Source: Gnetum montanum
Lineage: Eukaryota > Streptophyta > Gnetopsida > Gnetales > Gnetaceae
Assembly (NCBI GenBank): GCA_015680685.1
Contig: MNCI01006164.1
Span: 66,649 to 130,648, forward strand
DNA: 64,000 bases
Direction: 5' to 3'
The position numbers and the translations under genes are program-made. The notes beneath the pieces are model-generated. The model was not told the origin of the DNA and ran no database searches. It saw only the letters and a list, made by a program, of their open reading frames with translations. Below, one piece after another: positions 1 through 10,424 of this stretch (position 1 is its first letter; each line of letters opens with the position of its first letter).

Positions 1-645
1 GCTTTGAATTTTCATTATTTTTTTGAAATGGGAACCACACTGGGTGAGGACTTATTCATGTCGAAGGAGTGTGCTTTGAATTTTCTTCATTTTTTTGAAT
101 GATGGGGCCCACACCATGCAATGACATTATTTGTCTTCCTATCATTGGTGGTATGGAACATTATGAAGTCCATGAAAAACACTGAAGCACTCAAGCAAGA
201 AGAAGAGTACAAAGAGTATTGAGTTCCCTTGAAGTCACACCCTTTACAAACCTTTGAATCCTTCCTAATTTCGGAACTACCAAGGTCATTGATTGATTAA
301 GAGTTTCTTTTAATGAAAAAGGGACCTCAAATTCCCAAAATAAGGAAAACCATAGAGTTCTTTGAATGGGTGGATGACATGGACTCATTGCCTGTCCCAT
401 GAAAAATAAACCATGTCAAAGTCATTAAACATCAAAATTCAAAAATAGAAACTAGACATCGACAATCACACATTAAGCACAAACCATCATTAGTAAATAA
501 CAACAACAACATTGTGTCCTGCAATAATAAAGCAAATTTATTAGCTAAAATGAGAAAATATCACACTTAATCAAAAGAAACACAAGAAACAAAATAAAGT
601 AAAATATATAAAAAAGTGTAAAATAATTAAGAAAATTTAAATGTA
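1..645 (-). other. R1 3' untranslated region with T-rich tract and short tandem duplication
   Basis: No gene is visible. On the minus strand a T-rich tract (about 560-720) directly follows pol, as in R2, R5, R6, R7 and R10. Positions 1-41 and 72-115 are two imperfect copies of a segment containing GCTTTGAATTTTC followed by T-runs and GGGAACCACAC/GGGGCCCACACC. The same segment occurs once in R7 (about 48447-48500), R2, R5 and R10, so the second copy is specific to R1. Confidence 0.6.
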
Positions 646-649
646 CTAA

Positions 650-2045
650 AAATGATATAAAATTAGAAAAATTTGAAAGTCAAAAATGTGAAAAACAAAA
701 AGGGTAGAAAAACTGAGAGGCCTTGGTAATGGTAAGCATGAATGGCCATCTCCCCCATGACTGAGTTGGAAGGAGGAGATCCGAAAAATAGAACGTGGGT
801 GACCATTAATTGAGACGATATTTACATTAGCCAATCTTGGTTCTAAGAAAGGTTTAATTTGTTGGATATTGACCAATTACTTTTTATTTGGGCTATCAGG
901 TTTGTGAATTATCATGACCCTAGAGGGAAAGGTTTGATCAATTATATAAGGTCTCGCCCATAATGTTTGAAATTTTTTCCTTTTGAGGTACATGTGTGGG
1001 GTTCTAGTAGAGGACCTTATCTCTTGGTTGAAATCTTACTTTCTTAATTCTAAGGTCATGGCGTTGCTTGTTGAATGCCTTGTTTACCTCATTCAAAGAT
1101 AGGGTCACTAAGCGACTTTTGTCTAGCAAGTTCAGATTGATCAATCTTTCCTTTTGTGCTAAACTTAGGTCAAGGTTTAGATCATAGGCCATTGAGAGTG
1201 TATAGAGCTTAGATTGGATTGGGAGTGTTAGAAGTTTTCCATACACTAACTCATAGGGAGAATATCCAATAAGAAGTTTCCAAGTTGATTGGTAAGCCTA
1301 GAGAGCATCATTAAGTTTTGTACTCCAATCCTTCCTATATTTGCTAATGGTTTACATTAATATTTTTGTAATCTCCTGGTTGGTTACCTCTGCTTAACCA
1401 TTGGCTTAGGGGTGGTAAGATGTTGTTAATTTATGTTCCACTCCCAAGTGTTGCATTAATTTTCTAAATGTGGCACCTATGAAATGAGTCCCATTATTAA
1501 AAATTAGGGAATGCACCACACCAAACCTATTGTTGATATGTTGTTGTATAAATCTAGCGGTAGTGGATGATGTGCAATCTGTAACAGCTACCACTTCAAC
1601 CCATTTTGTGCAATGGTCAACTGCTACTATAATATATGCTTTCCTGTTAGACATGGGTGTGATGGGACCTATGAAGTCACCGCCCCATATGTTGAAAGGT
1701 TCTAGTGGTTGAATCCACTATTGAGGACCTTCCATATGAGCAGTCATCCCCCCCATCACGTTGACAATGTTCACAAGACTTGACAAATTGGTGGCCATCC
1801 CTAAAGATTGTGGGCCAATAGTATCCTACCATCAAGATTTTTATGGCCATGCGTCTCCCTGCATAGTGGCCTTCACAAGGTCCTTCATGAGCATCTTGGA
1901 GAATGTGCAGTTGATCTTTTTCAGGGACACACCAATGGATTAAGCCATCGGCACACACCTTGTAAAGGTGTTTGTTAATTTTCATAAAGTATTTGACTTG
2001 ATAAATAAATTGTTCATTTTTCTTAAAATCCAAGTCTTGTGGCAT
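650..2045 (-). pseudogene. R1 integrase (decayed)
   Basis: This is the integrase part of Pol, which inserts retrotransposon cDNA into the genome. An N-terminal zinc-binding HHCC region is seen at 1760-1960 (HEGPCEGHYAGRR ... YYWPTIF ... SCEHCQ). The core follows, with the first catalytic Asp in IIVAVDHCTKWVE. The second position reads IFNNGTHF, where the family has SDNG or SDRG, so the second catalytic Asp is replaced by Asn. A C-terminal part (SKLYTLSMAYDLNLDL ... RFQPRDKVLY) and the pol tail SFQLSHGGDGH follow after frame breaks. Many stops make it non-functional. It lies directly downstream of RNase H, the Ty3/gypsy order. Confidence 0.85.
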
Positions 2046-2180
2046 CTATTGAGTGAGAAGATATGTGAGGATGCCATTATATCATACTACTTTTTTAGGC
2101 GTTTGTTCATTTATTTCTCCAATAAAGAGGAGTTCATTTGGAAATTGATTAGAGAGTGGGCTATCCTCCTCTTTGTTATC

Positions 2181-3680
2181 TTATCTTAGGTGAGAAAGAT
2201 GGTCAATGATCACATTCTCAGTTCCTTTTCGATCTACCATAGTAAGATCAAATTCTTGGAAGATCACAAACCACCATATAACATGAGGGCTTATCATCGG
2301 CTTATTCATAAGGAAGTGAATTACACTATGGTCCATATGTATGAATACTTTGTAACCTAGCACATAATGTCTAAACTTTTCTAGCATGTACACCACTGCC
2401 ATTAATTCCTTCTATGTGGTGGTGTAAATTAACTATGCCCCCACAATGCTTTAACTTGTATAGTGGATATAATATGGATGTTTCTTATTGTCCATCTACA
2501 TGAGTGCTACTCCCAAAGCATAGTTAGATGCGTCTGTCATGATATGGAATGGTTTGGATCAATCTGGTGCTTGTAGGATTGGTGTTTTTATGAGTTTCTC
2601 TTTTAATTGTTGGAATGCATTTTCACATTCCTTGGTCCAAATGAAAGGTGCATATTTCTTTGTAAGATCTACCAATAGCTTTGCAGTCTTAGAGAAATTC
2701 TCAATAAAGCTTCGGTAGTAATCGGTGTGTCCAAGAAATGACCGATCATATTTAATAGTCTCTGGTTGACGTGTTATTTCTTGGATGATACTTATCTTTT
2801 TTGGGTCTACCTCAATCCCTTTATGTGAAATTCAGTGCCCTAGCACAATGCCTTCTTGGACCATGAGATGGCTCTTTTGGTAATTGAGCCATAGGTTTGT
2901 CTCAACACATCTCTTCAGTACTTGCTCAAGTTGGTCCAAGGCTTGCTTAAAGGTAGCTCCATAGGTGGAGAAGTCATCCATGAAGGCTTCAACACCACTA
3001 CCAATTTGTTGTTGAAAGATACTAAGGACCAAACATTGAAATGTTGTAGGGGCATTTCATAGGCCAAACGACATCTTATACTATGCAAAAGTCCCCTAGG
3101 GACTTGTGAATGTTGTCTTGGCTTGGTCTTTTGGTGCAATTTGGATTTGGTTATAGCCACTATAACCATACAAGAAACTATAATAATAATGCCTAGATAT
3201 GATGTCTAATACTTGATTGAAAAATGACAAAGGAAAGTAATCCTTAAATGTTGTCATATTTAATAACCTAAAGTCAATGCAAACGTACCATTTACCATCC
3301 TTCTTTGGTACAATTATGAGTGGGCTAACCTGTTCACTATCTGCGATTGGATAGATAAACCCCACCTTGAGGAGTTGCTCTATTTCCTCCTTAATGATTT
3401 GCTTCAATTTGGGGTTTAGCTACCTCTGTGACTACCTTCTAGGCTTCATGGCTAGATCAATGTAGATGCAGTGCTAGCATGTCCTTAGATCAATTCCTAT
3501 TGGCTTTGGATATGACCAAGTGAAGGCTATTGACCATTTATTCACCACTTTCAACAAATTTTCTTTTTGTTTAGGATCAAGTTTGGCATTAATGATGATT
3601 GGTTTACCATTCTTTAAAAATGCATACTCCATTCCAATTGGTAAAGTTTTTAGTTCTAAGGGCTCCTACTTAAAATGATC
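2181..3680 (-). pseudogene. R1 reverse transcriptase and RNase H (decayed)
   Basis: This Pol segment copies the RNA genome into DNA. The N-terminal thumb-proximal region matches the Athila pattern (LNPKLKQIIKEEIEQLL, GFIYPIADSEQVSPL, VPKKDGKW). The palm continues with CIDFRLLNM, DYFPLSFFNQVLDII and YGYSGYNQIQIAPKDQ. The catalytic box is FMDDFSTYG at about 2960, with both Asp kept. RNase H occupies about 2181-2700 (LEKFRHYVLGYKVFIHMDH ... GTENVIIDHLSHL). At least three frames are needed to read the domain through, so it is inactive. The wording of RNase H and of the DDFSTYG box fits Athila and not the chromoviral R9. Confidence 0.88.
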
Positions 3681-4037
3681 AAGGATCTCCAACTCTCCTC
3701 AACAATTATCATCATCTTCATTAGAGAGTTGGGAATGGACTTGTTCAATTTTATTTTTGCCTTCTACATTTGGCTCCATGCATATTGTGTTGCTATTTGA
3801 TAAGCTATTAGCCATTGGGTGCCCTCTTGCTTTGTGGCTTCTACATATAGACATTGTTGAATATTAATGTCTTATGCATATTGATTACAAGTCTTAATGT
3901 TTGTGCTTTTGATTGACCAAATATTTTACAAAATTGCACCTGTTGTCGTTGTATGTGATGCATGACATATGCTTCTTCTCAATTTTTCCTAACTCATTCT
4001 CCTTAGATATTTTGAGAGATAGGTCCCTTATACCCAT

Positions 4038-4440
4038 TCATGCATCAACCATGCTTAACCAAGTCCTTCCCATGATGATGGGGAAGTCACTTTTGTAGTT
4101 ATTCACCTTGATTACTAGAAAATCAGTAGGATAGGACCACCCACAAACTGTGGTCACAATGTCCTCTACTAATTCCAAAGGGATCATAATTGACTGATAT
4201 GCTAATTCTAAACAAATGTTGCTCTTCTTAAGAGGTTGTAGGTTCCAGGCTTTGTACATATCATGGGAGATGAGGTTAACTATGAAACTAGAGTTAAGAA
4301 GAGCCTTACATGACTCTTGTCCAACAATTTGTAGAAAGATGAGTAGACTTTTTGGATCAGATATTTTTGTAGGAAGGTTGCTAGCCTTGATCTAGTTAGA
4401 AACAACATGAGTTAGCATTATAGTGCAGATCCTAGGTGGC
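4038..4440 (-). pseudogene. R1 aspartic protease (decayed, catalytic Asp lost)
   Basis: This is a retropepsin-like domain that would process Gag-Pol. The active-site loop reads ALLNSSFIVNLIS where R6 has ALLDSGSGVNLIS, so the catalytic Asp has become Asn and the Gly Ser. Downstream, MIPLELVEDIVTTVCGW and the flap and core segment FPIIMGRTWLSMVDA match R6 and the family pattern ILGRPFLAT. It sits between the proline-rich gag-pro linker and the RT, as expected. Confidence 0.8.
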
Positions 4441-5400
4441 ACTTGGTTTGAAGAGTGCTCGAAGGTATTTGATGTAGAGGATGAGGGTGCTAGAGATATA
4501 GGGTGATCAACTGAAGTAGGTTGTGAGGGCTAGAGAGGACTGCTAGGCTAGAAGAAAGGTCATTTTCTTGATTGATTATCCAGATCACTTGGTTGAAAAA
4601 CTGGTTGTGAGTGTATAGCCCTTGTAGCATTCTATTGTTGTGGTTATGGAGAAATTTTACCTTGCATGGATGAAGTAGGAGGTAACTAAGTTGAAGGTGG
4701 AGGTATCAGTGTAGAGGGATGTGGAGGATGATGAGGATACAAATATGGGTTTTTAATTTCCTTAATTGATTATCAAGACCACTTGGTTGAAAAACTGGTT
4801 GTGAGTGTATAGCCCTTGTAGCATTTTGTTGCTGCGGCTATGGAGAAATTTCACCCTGCATGGATGAAGCACAAGGTAATTGAGTTGAAGGTGGAGGTGT
4901 TGGTGTAGAGGGATGTGGAGGATGATGAGGATATGGATATGGATCTTTCCCTCGAGTAGATGGTGAATGTGGTTGGTGGTACTTTAGAGGATAATAGTGA
5001 TGCTGGAATGATGCATGACTTGCTAAAATTCTAGGGGAGATGGGTTGTTGAACATAATACCCAGATGGATCTGGTTGTCTATAAGGGTATTGTTGCCTTG
5101 GTGGTGGCATTCCCCATGATTATGGTTGGTACCATTGTTGGTACTATTCATAAGGTTGTGAAGGAGTTCCACTTGGGTAGTAAGTTTGTTATTACTGGTG
5201 GAACTATCTTAGACTACCTTGAGGGTAAGGTAATTATCTTGGAGCTCATCTACGTGCTAGGCGAGGATTTAATGTATACACTCCAGACTCTTGTAAGTGT
5301 GACACCATAGGGTAGCGTCCCTTTGAATATTCATATTGACAGATGTCACATTTGGTTTCATCATCAGAGTTAGACTTCACAACTTCCTCTAGTATAGTAG
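4441..5400 (-). pseudogene. R1 proline/glutamine-rich gag-protease linker
   Basis: The minus-strand frame is rich in Pro, Gln, Tyr, His and Ser (for example MPPPRQQYPYRQPDPSGYY). The equivalent stretch lies between gag and protease in R5 and R6. It contains a tandem duplication listed separately. No enzyme motif is visible; it is probably a flexible spacer or assembly region. Confidence 0.6.
4562..4949 (-). repeat. 194-bp tandem duplication in the R1 gag-protease linker
   Basis: Positions about 4562-4755 and 4756-4949 are two similar copies with a constant offset of 194 bp; both contain CACTTGGTTGAAAAACTGG and TAGCCCTTGTAGCATT. R5 and R6 have a single copy, so the duplication arose in R1 or its source. 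194 is not a multiple of three, so as it stands the duplication shifts the frame. Confidence 0.75.
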
Positions 5401-5554
5401 CTTTGCCCTTACCTCTGTGGTAGCATGTTTAGCTTCTCTTCACCATCTACAATTACGATCACTACTTTGCTTTTTGGATTCTTCAATAATCTTCAAAGCG
5501 ATTTGAAACCTTTCATCCAAATAGTCCCATAACTTGTCAACCTTGGCTAAAATG

Positions 5555-6936
5555 TTAGAAGTAGATTTTTGGATAGGCAAGGTCTTTTTTCTTCATCAAT
5601 TCATCAAGTGGTGACTCCTCCTCATTACAAAATTGGACCTCTTGTTTTCTGATGGATGGGTCCCTATTGTACTCTTTAGCACTCTCCCCTTTTTGTAGCT
5701 CACCTTCTTCTTTTGCTTCTTGCTCAATTAGCCTTTGGATTTGATGAGCTCTCATTTCAAATAACCTTCCTTGGGCATACATCCCAAGGGTTCTTCTTGT
5801 TTCTACCCTAAGTCCATCTATGATGTTGTGAAGTTGTTCCCTCTAAGAGTAATCATGGCTAGGGCATCTATGTAAGAGTGAATAGTATCAGCCCATGGTG
5901 GCATCCAAGGGTTCATGTGCTCCTTGTTTTCAGACTTGGATTTGCCTTCTCAGATTAAACACTCTAGAGTATGTTTGATATTTATCATTGAACAGTTCTA
6001 ACATGGTACTTCATCTTCAAATAGATTCTAGTTCTAAGGACTAGTACCAACTTTCAACTTCCTTAATGAGTGTCCTTGGGAAAAGCTTGAGTTTCTTCCA
6101 CTTGTTCTTGATGTTTTGTAAGGCATAGGCATCTTGAAAAGCTTGCAGATGTGTTTGTGGATCAAAATTGTATCCCCCCTTAAAGCTTGGGATATTATTC
6201 ATATCTAAGCATTTGATTTGACTATCCTTCATATGCCTAACTGGAATTCTTACTGCCTTCGCAATGTTAAGCATACTTCAAGTTGCTAGTAAAGGTTCAT
6301 CATCATTGCTGCATTGATGATGCTGATGATGGTTTTGGCCACCCCTTTGATTTTGGTGGCCTTCACGGTCATTATTATTTTGTCGATCACCTTCATCATG
6401 GTTGTTTCAATGGCAGCTTCCATGAGAACCATCAGATGAAGAGGAATGTTTGGAATTAGATGAAGAGGATGATGAGGAAGGTGGACTACCACCACCACCA
6501 CTCTTATGCTTTTTACAATCTTCATCATTAGGTCACTTGTTATTACAATGTTCACCTGTGTTCCTACCTTGGCTATCACTCTTTCTTAAACCTGATTTAT
6601 GAATAGTTAATCGCAAGGTTAAGTTCACACCCTTACCATCAGTAACAGGGGGTGGAGAATCTTCATGTTGAAAACCTTCCAAGGAAGGATCCTCATTGTC
6701 CTCTTGATCTAGTAGGAACAAAGGGTTAATGTAATGTTTTCCCTTTGTAGCTTCATGGAGTCTCTCTTGACATTAATCTCACTTACATTATGTTTGAATG
6801 GGATGATAGTTTTGAGTGTCGTATCCATCCACAACGTACTCTTCATGAAGATTTGTTATATCCAACTTCTTAAGCGTTTTACCTAGCATTCCAAGCATAG
6901 ATCTATTGATGGGAAAAATGACATTACCCTCCATAT
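5555..6936 (-). pseudogene. R1 gag, main part (decayed)
   Basis: This encodes the structural capsid/nucleocapsid polyprotein. A His/Ser-rich segment (about 6290-6530) precedes a capsid-like domain with AKAVRIPVRHMKDSQIK, LDMNNIPSFKGGYN and LQAFQDAYALQN, ending LKLFPRTLIKEVESWY. This is the Retrotrans_gag pattern and is nearly identical in R5 and R6. A charged tail follows (GRLFEMRAHQIQRLIEQEAK...). The N-terminal codons continue beyond solo LTR S1, into 7712-7790. Frames are broken in several places. Confidence 0.82.
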
Positions 6937-6941
6937 CACAC
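6937..6941. repeat. Left target-site duplication of solo LTR S1 (CACAC)
   Basis: CACAC directly precedes the S1 terminus TAATGAG. The identical CACAC follows its other end at 7707-7711. Removing S1 and one copy restores an ungapped alignment of the R1 gag leader with R5 (about 23850) and R6 (about 31950). Confidence 0.9.
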
Positions 6942-7706
6942 TAATGAGCCGCGATATCGTGTCCCATCTTATTATCTATAAATAAGAGGCGGCTTCCCTT
7001 ATTTTAGGTAGTTAGACTTAGACCCTTAGCTAAACTCTTGCAGTTTTACCATTCCAGAGTTAGAATAATTTCCATGTGCTTGCAGTAGAAGTCTTAAAGT
7101 GAGCGGATCTTTATTCGAGCAAATTTTACCTGAGCACACATTTGTGTACGGTAATAAAGATAAACTTTATGATAAACCTTGCAGCATAGGGACTAAGCTA
7201 AATAGTAATTAATTATCATTGAATGTTTAAATGCTTTCCTAGTTGATTAATCTCTCTCAACCCTTGACTCTCCTAGTTAAGTGCACTCAGTACGACCACT
7301 TCGAGCATGTGTGCAGCACTTGGTAGCCTAGTAACGATTAGCGTTTGGTAATCCTAGCAGCATTGCACTAGTTCAAGATGTGTGAGGCAAGTGGGAACGA
7401 ATACTGGTGTTAGGAATAATTAGAACTTAGTTAGTGAATAGTTAATCAAAGTTAGTCACTTAGCTCTCTTCACCTTTCCCTATTAGCATAATACATTAAA
7501 AAGATAAAAGATATAAAAATCATATACCTCAAGCTTACTTAACAATACAACCGTGACAATACAAGTAAGTTTGGGAAGACAGTGATTGATTAACCTTAAG
7601 TGTTCCATTAGGGCACGTAAGCACTTAGTCCTTGGAGTTTGACTAGATCGCATGTGAAACGCTCGTATTCATATGGTTGAGTGTAGGGGTACCTCGCCAC
7701 TCATTA
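6942..7706 (+). repeat. S1: solo LTR inserted in R1 gag
   Basis: This 765-bp LTR is in plus orientation, with no internal sequence on either side. It has the same layout as the R6 LTR: one GCGATATCG palindrome, TATA box CTATAAATAAG (about 6976), poly(A) signal AATAAA (about 7154) and the 3' end GGTACCTCGCCACTCATTA. The termini are TAATG...CATTA rather than TGATG...CATCA, one transition at each end. Solo LTRs arise by recombination between the two LTRs of a full element. The 5-bp duplication shows that a real insertion took place. Confidence 0.92.
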
Positions 7707-7711
7707 CACAC
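7707..7711. repeat. Right target-site duplication of solo LTR S1 (CACAC)
   Basis: This is an exact copy of 6937-6941 and abuts the S1 3' terminus. Confidence 0.9.
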
Positions 7712-7980
7712 CATTGCATTTGTTCATCTTGATGTAGGACAAAGGTGAAATTTGGCACAAGCTCATCTGGATGAGTATATACCACCTTACATTTCTGTGG
7801 GATCAACGGTTTAGTATCTTTAGGCTTACGATAAGAAGAAGAAATTTTGTAAAAAAAAATGAAATTAATAGTTTTCTTTTATAATTTATGTATAGTGGGA
7901 ATGTTATTGAGATTTAGGTTAGTACAACGATATTAGTGATATCTACTTAGACCTGAATAGTGCACGTTCCACAAACAAAG
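7712..7980 (-). pseudogene. R1 gag N-terminus and 5' leader
   Basis: The minus strand of 7712-7790 matches the R6 gag N-terminal segment at 31890-31960 (HPNEYIPNFTFILHQDEQ in R6). The remaining bases up to the PBS are untranslated leader. It is separated from the rest of gag only by S1. Confidence 0.75.
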
Positions 7981-7998
7981 TTCTTGGTAATGGCGCTA
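7981..7998 (-). other. R1 primer-binding site, tRNA-Asp type, decayed
   Basis: Two bases inside the 5' LTR, the minus strand reads TAGCGCCATTACCAAGAA. The complement of the 3' end of plant tRNA-Asp(GTC) is TGGCGCCGTTGCCGGGGA. Twelve of 18 positions match and all six differences are A for G, as expected from deamination of a once-perfect site. Confidence 0.8.
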
Positions 7999-7999
7999 A

Positions 8000-8944
8000 T
8001 GATGAGCAGTGAGGTACCCCTACGGCTAACCATACGAATCAAAAGAATTTGTGCATAATTTAGTCAAATTCTATGAACTTTATCATTTCCAGTGCACTAG
8101 TCCTTTAGGCGGTGAATCTAGCCTTAAGGTCAATCATTGTCCTCCCAACTACACTTGTGATGTACATTGGTATGGTTAAGTGTAACTGAGGCATCCAATT
8201 TTTATCATTTTGTATTTTATATTTTGGGTGCTCGAAATGCAAGTAAAATAAATTTACTTAAATAATATAAATTAATTAATTAACTACTATTTAACTAATC
8301 CTAATATAAGTATCCATTCCCACTTTTCATACACATCTTAAACCCACGTATCCACTGCTGGGTAACCAAGTGCTATGCTACTAGGTGTGCCAAGCAATAA
8401 CATTGCTGAGATTACCAAGTGAATACATGTTATGCTTGAAGTGGTCATACTTATGCGTGTAATCTATCTTGCTTAATTGTCTCATTAATGTAATAACTCA
8501 GAAATATTCAATAACTAATTGAAAACATTTAATAAATAATTGAAAAAATTAAATGCATAAATAAAATAGCTAATCTATCCAAAGTGTTACAAGGCTCATT
8601 AGAAAGCTTATCTTTATTTCCGCACACACTGTCATGCTCAGGTACAACAATGCTCAAATAAAGATTTGTATAATCAATGACTCCTACTATAGACACTCAA
8701 GGAAAAAAAATTCTAACTTTCAAATGGAAAAAATGCAAGAGCTTTGCTAATTCTGAAATCTAGACTCCCCATAAATGCAGCTGGTAGACATGTATTTATA
8801 GGTGACAGATAGACACTATGTCGATGAGGCCTCATCAACGTAGGTCAAGATGCATCGACAAGGCCTCATGGATGAGGCCTCGTCGATGTGATCGACTGCA
8901 TCGATGAGGCCTCATCGATGCAACCAACCAACAATGACACATCA
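8000..8944 (-). repeat. R1 5' LTR
   Basis: This is a reverse-oriented LTR. The left end TGATGAGCAGTGAGGTACCCC is the complement of the usual LTR 3' end; the right end CATCA (8940-8944) complements TGATG. It contains the complement of a TATA box (TATTTATAGG, about 8790) and a U3 with repeated TCGATGAGGCCTCATCGA-type palindromes (8818-8922). The right boundary is inferred from the CATCA terminus and from TATA spacing similar to other LTRs; no partner LTR is in the window to confirm it. Confidence 0.8.
8818..8922 (-). repeat. GAGGCCTC palindrome array in the R1 U3
   Basis: At least four variants of an ATGAGGCCTCAT core occur upstream of the LTR TATA box, the last being the perfect palindrome GCATCGATGAGGCCTCATCG with its continuation. 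The position matches the GATATC palindrome array in R6 and R8. A 31-base part of it is about 74 per cent identical to the internal promoter of R2. Confidence 0.8.
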
Positions 8945-9640
8945 CTCAAGTTTCATATAATCCTATTATTGATTCAAATTATTTTCAACTAGTTCTTCAT
9001 AACAAAAAACATTGAGGAAATCTCTTTATTAGTGATTACATATCAAATATTTAGAATGAATAATATGTTCAAGATATTTTAATTGTTAATAATTTGTTTG
9101 TAGCTATTGTTCAAGATATGAAGATAATATCTTTTGATAATGTTGATTCTATTGACAAGATGTGGGCTTCCTCCCCCTTCATCCAATGTTAATCTTTTTA
9201 GGGAATGTCCAATTTCCTTTCCCAAAGAGAAGGCTTTTCATGATTGATTATAAAGATAAAAATTTAAAAAGACATCTCCAAAATAGATAGGCATTTTTCT
9301 TATATTAATTAGAGTTTTTCCTCTCGAAAGTACTCCTCTATTTTTGTACTCTAGATTTTTATTTTTAATATATATATATATTAGGTTCGAGACACTAAAG
9401 AGAAAGCCCAATAGTTTTGGGGATGTCTTTTTAAGTTTTCCTTCTTACAAAAAATCCTAGAGAATCTCCCCTCTTAAGTAGAAAAAGGATTAAGCCTTAC
9501 TCTTATTTAGAAGCATCCTCATGTGTTTTCATGACATACTAAAGGATTTCTTATAAAGAGAAGGAAAAAACTCTTTCTAAAGAAAATATGATACATTAAT
9601 TAGAGATAGCAAACAAATAGCAAAACAAATTTGAAAGATT
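8945..9640. other. AT-rich spacer, no gene seen
   Basis: It contains a (TA)n run at about 9368-9381 and an inverted repeat (9264-9434, listed separately). Part may be the 3' untranslated end of the LINE fragment to its right. No coding frame is supported. Confidence 0.5.
9264..9434. repeat. Short inverted-repeat unit, MITE candidate
   Basis: The left arm TTAAAAAGACATCTCCAAAA (9264-9283) and the right arm (9415-9434) are reverse complements with one mismatch, flanking about 131 bp of AT-rich sequence. The size and arms would fit a small non-autonomous DNA transposon. No clear target duplication is visible, so a chance hairpin is possible. Confidence 0.4.
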
Positions 9641-10424
9641 TTTATCATTGAGCGTCCAAAACAAATAAAAGGTAATAATGTTAAAAATAAATAAATTATT
9701 TAGCTTTTACTAAATTTTTTTGCTTGAAGTTGTAGATGAAAAGTGACATGTTTAAGAATTTAGCATTCAATACTTGAAGAGAGGTCATAGTTATGCTCTT
9801 GCTACTAGAAAATAACTACACACCGAAGCTTCCAAATAGAGTAAAGAACAAGTGGTCGAGGACAATTAAAAATGTAAAGATTTGAAGCAGACAAATTAGG
9901 TTAATTACAAAGAATAACTTCATTGATGCTTAGTTGAAAGTTGTTATAAATCCTAGATGTCCATTTCCAAGCATGCTAAGCAATAGGACACTCAAAAAAT
10001 CATGAGAAAATAATTCTTCATTTCTACAAAGAGGAAACTGAAGAGAAACATTTCTCATATATTTAAGACGAGTGCTAATAGGAAGACCTTGATGAATAAG
10101 ATACCATAAAAAATATGAATTTTAGAAAATGTAAAACTCTCTAAATATCTTTTATTTTCCTTATCTAAAAATGCAATGATAATTGAATTTTCAAGACCTT
10201 ATTAAATTTGTTATGAATAAAATCATTCTTTATAATAATCTCATAAGAAACATTCAAATTAAAAGGAAAAACATATGTGCCATCTTTTTAAAAAATATTT
10301 AGAAAAGCCTAATGTAAATTTTTGTCAACTTTCAATAAAATCTCAAGGTTAGAAATTAATTTTTTATAATTATTTTTCCTCATTATATTCAAACTATAAA
10401 CGTTACCAATAGGAACATCATAAA
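9640..10424 (-). pseudogene. L1: 3' fragment of a LINE ORF2 with zf-RVT region
   Basis: The minus strand reads HQGLPISTRLKYMRNVS, then PLCRNEELFSHDF and, after a shift, ECPIA.HAWKW. This matches the C-terminal zf-RVT zinc region of plant L1-like LINE ORF2 (pattern CPLC...E...H.....CP.A...W). A tail with LYSIWKLRC follows. The RT itself is not here. The right end stops abruptly at R2 integrase sequence. The same strand and missing middle raise the possibility that it belongs with L2, but this is not shown. Confidence 0.6.

Larger units (their letters stand above)
1..8944 (-). mobile_element. R1: Athila-like Ty3/gypsy retrotransposon, 3' LTR outside window
   Basis: Read on the minus strand, the order is 5' LTR (8000-8944), tRNA-Asp-like PBS, gag, aspartic protease, RT, RNase H, integrase and a 3' untranslated region that runs off the left edge. 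Integrase last marks it as Ty3/gypsy. The FMDDF RT motif, the RNase H ending GTENVIIDHLSHL and the tRNA-Asp PBS point to the Athila lineage. The gag leader is interrupted by solo LTR S1 at 6942-7706. Every reading frame has stops or shifts, so the element is dead. The U3 carries GAGGCCTC palindromes rather than the GATATC palindromes of R6 and R8, so it belongs to another subfamily. Confidence 0.9.

Noticed and set aside
8818-8922. CRISPR-like direct repeats
   Set aside because: The units are palindromic, irregularly spaced, have no unique spacers of constant length and lie in a plant LTR U3.
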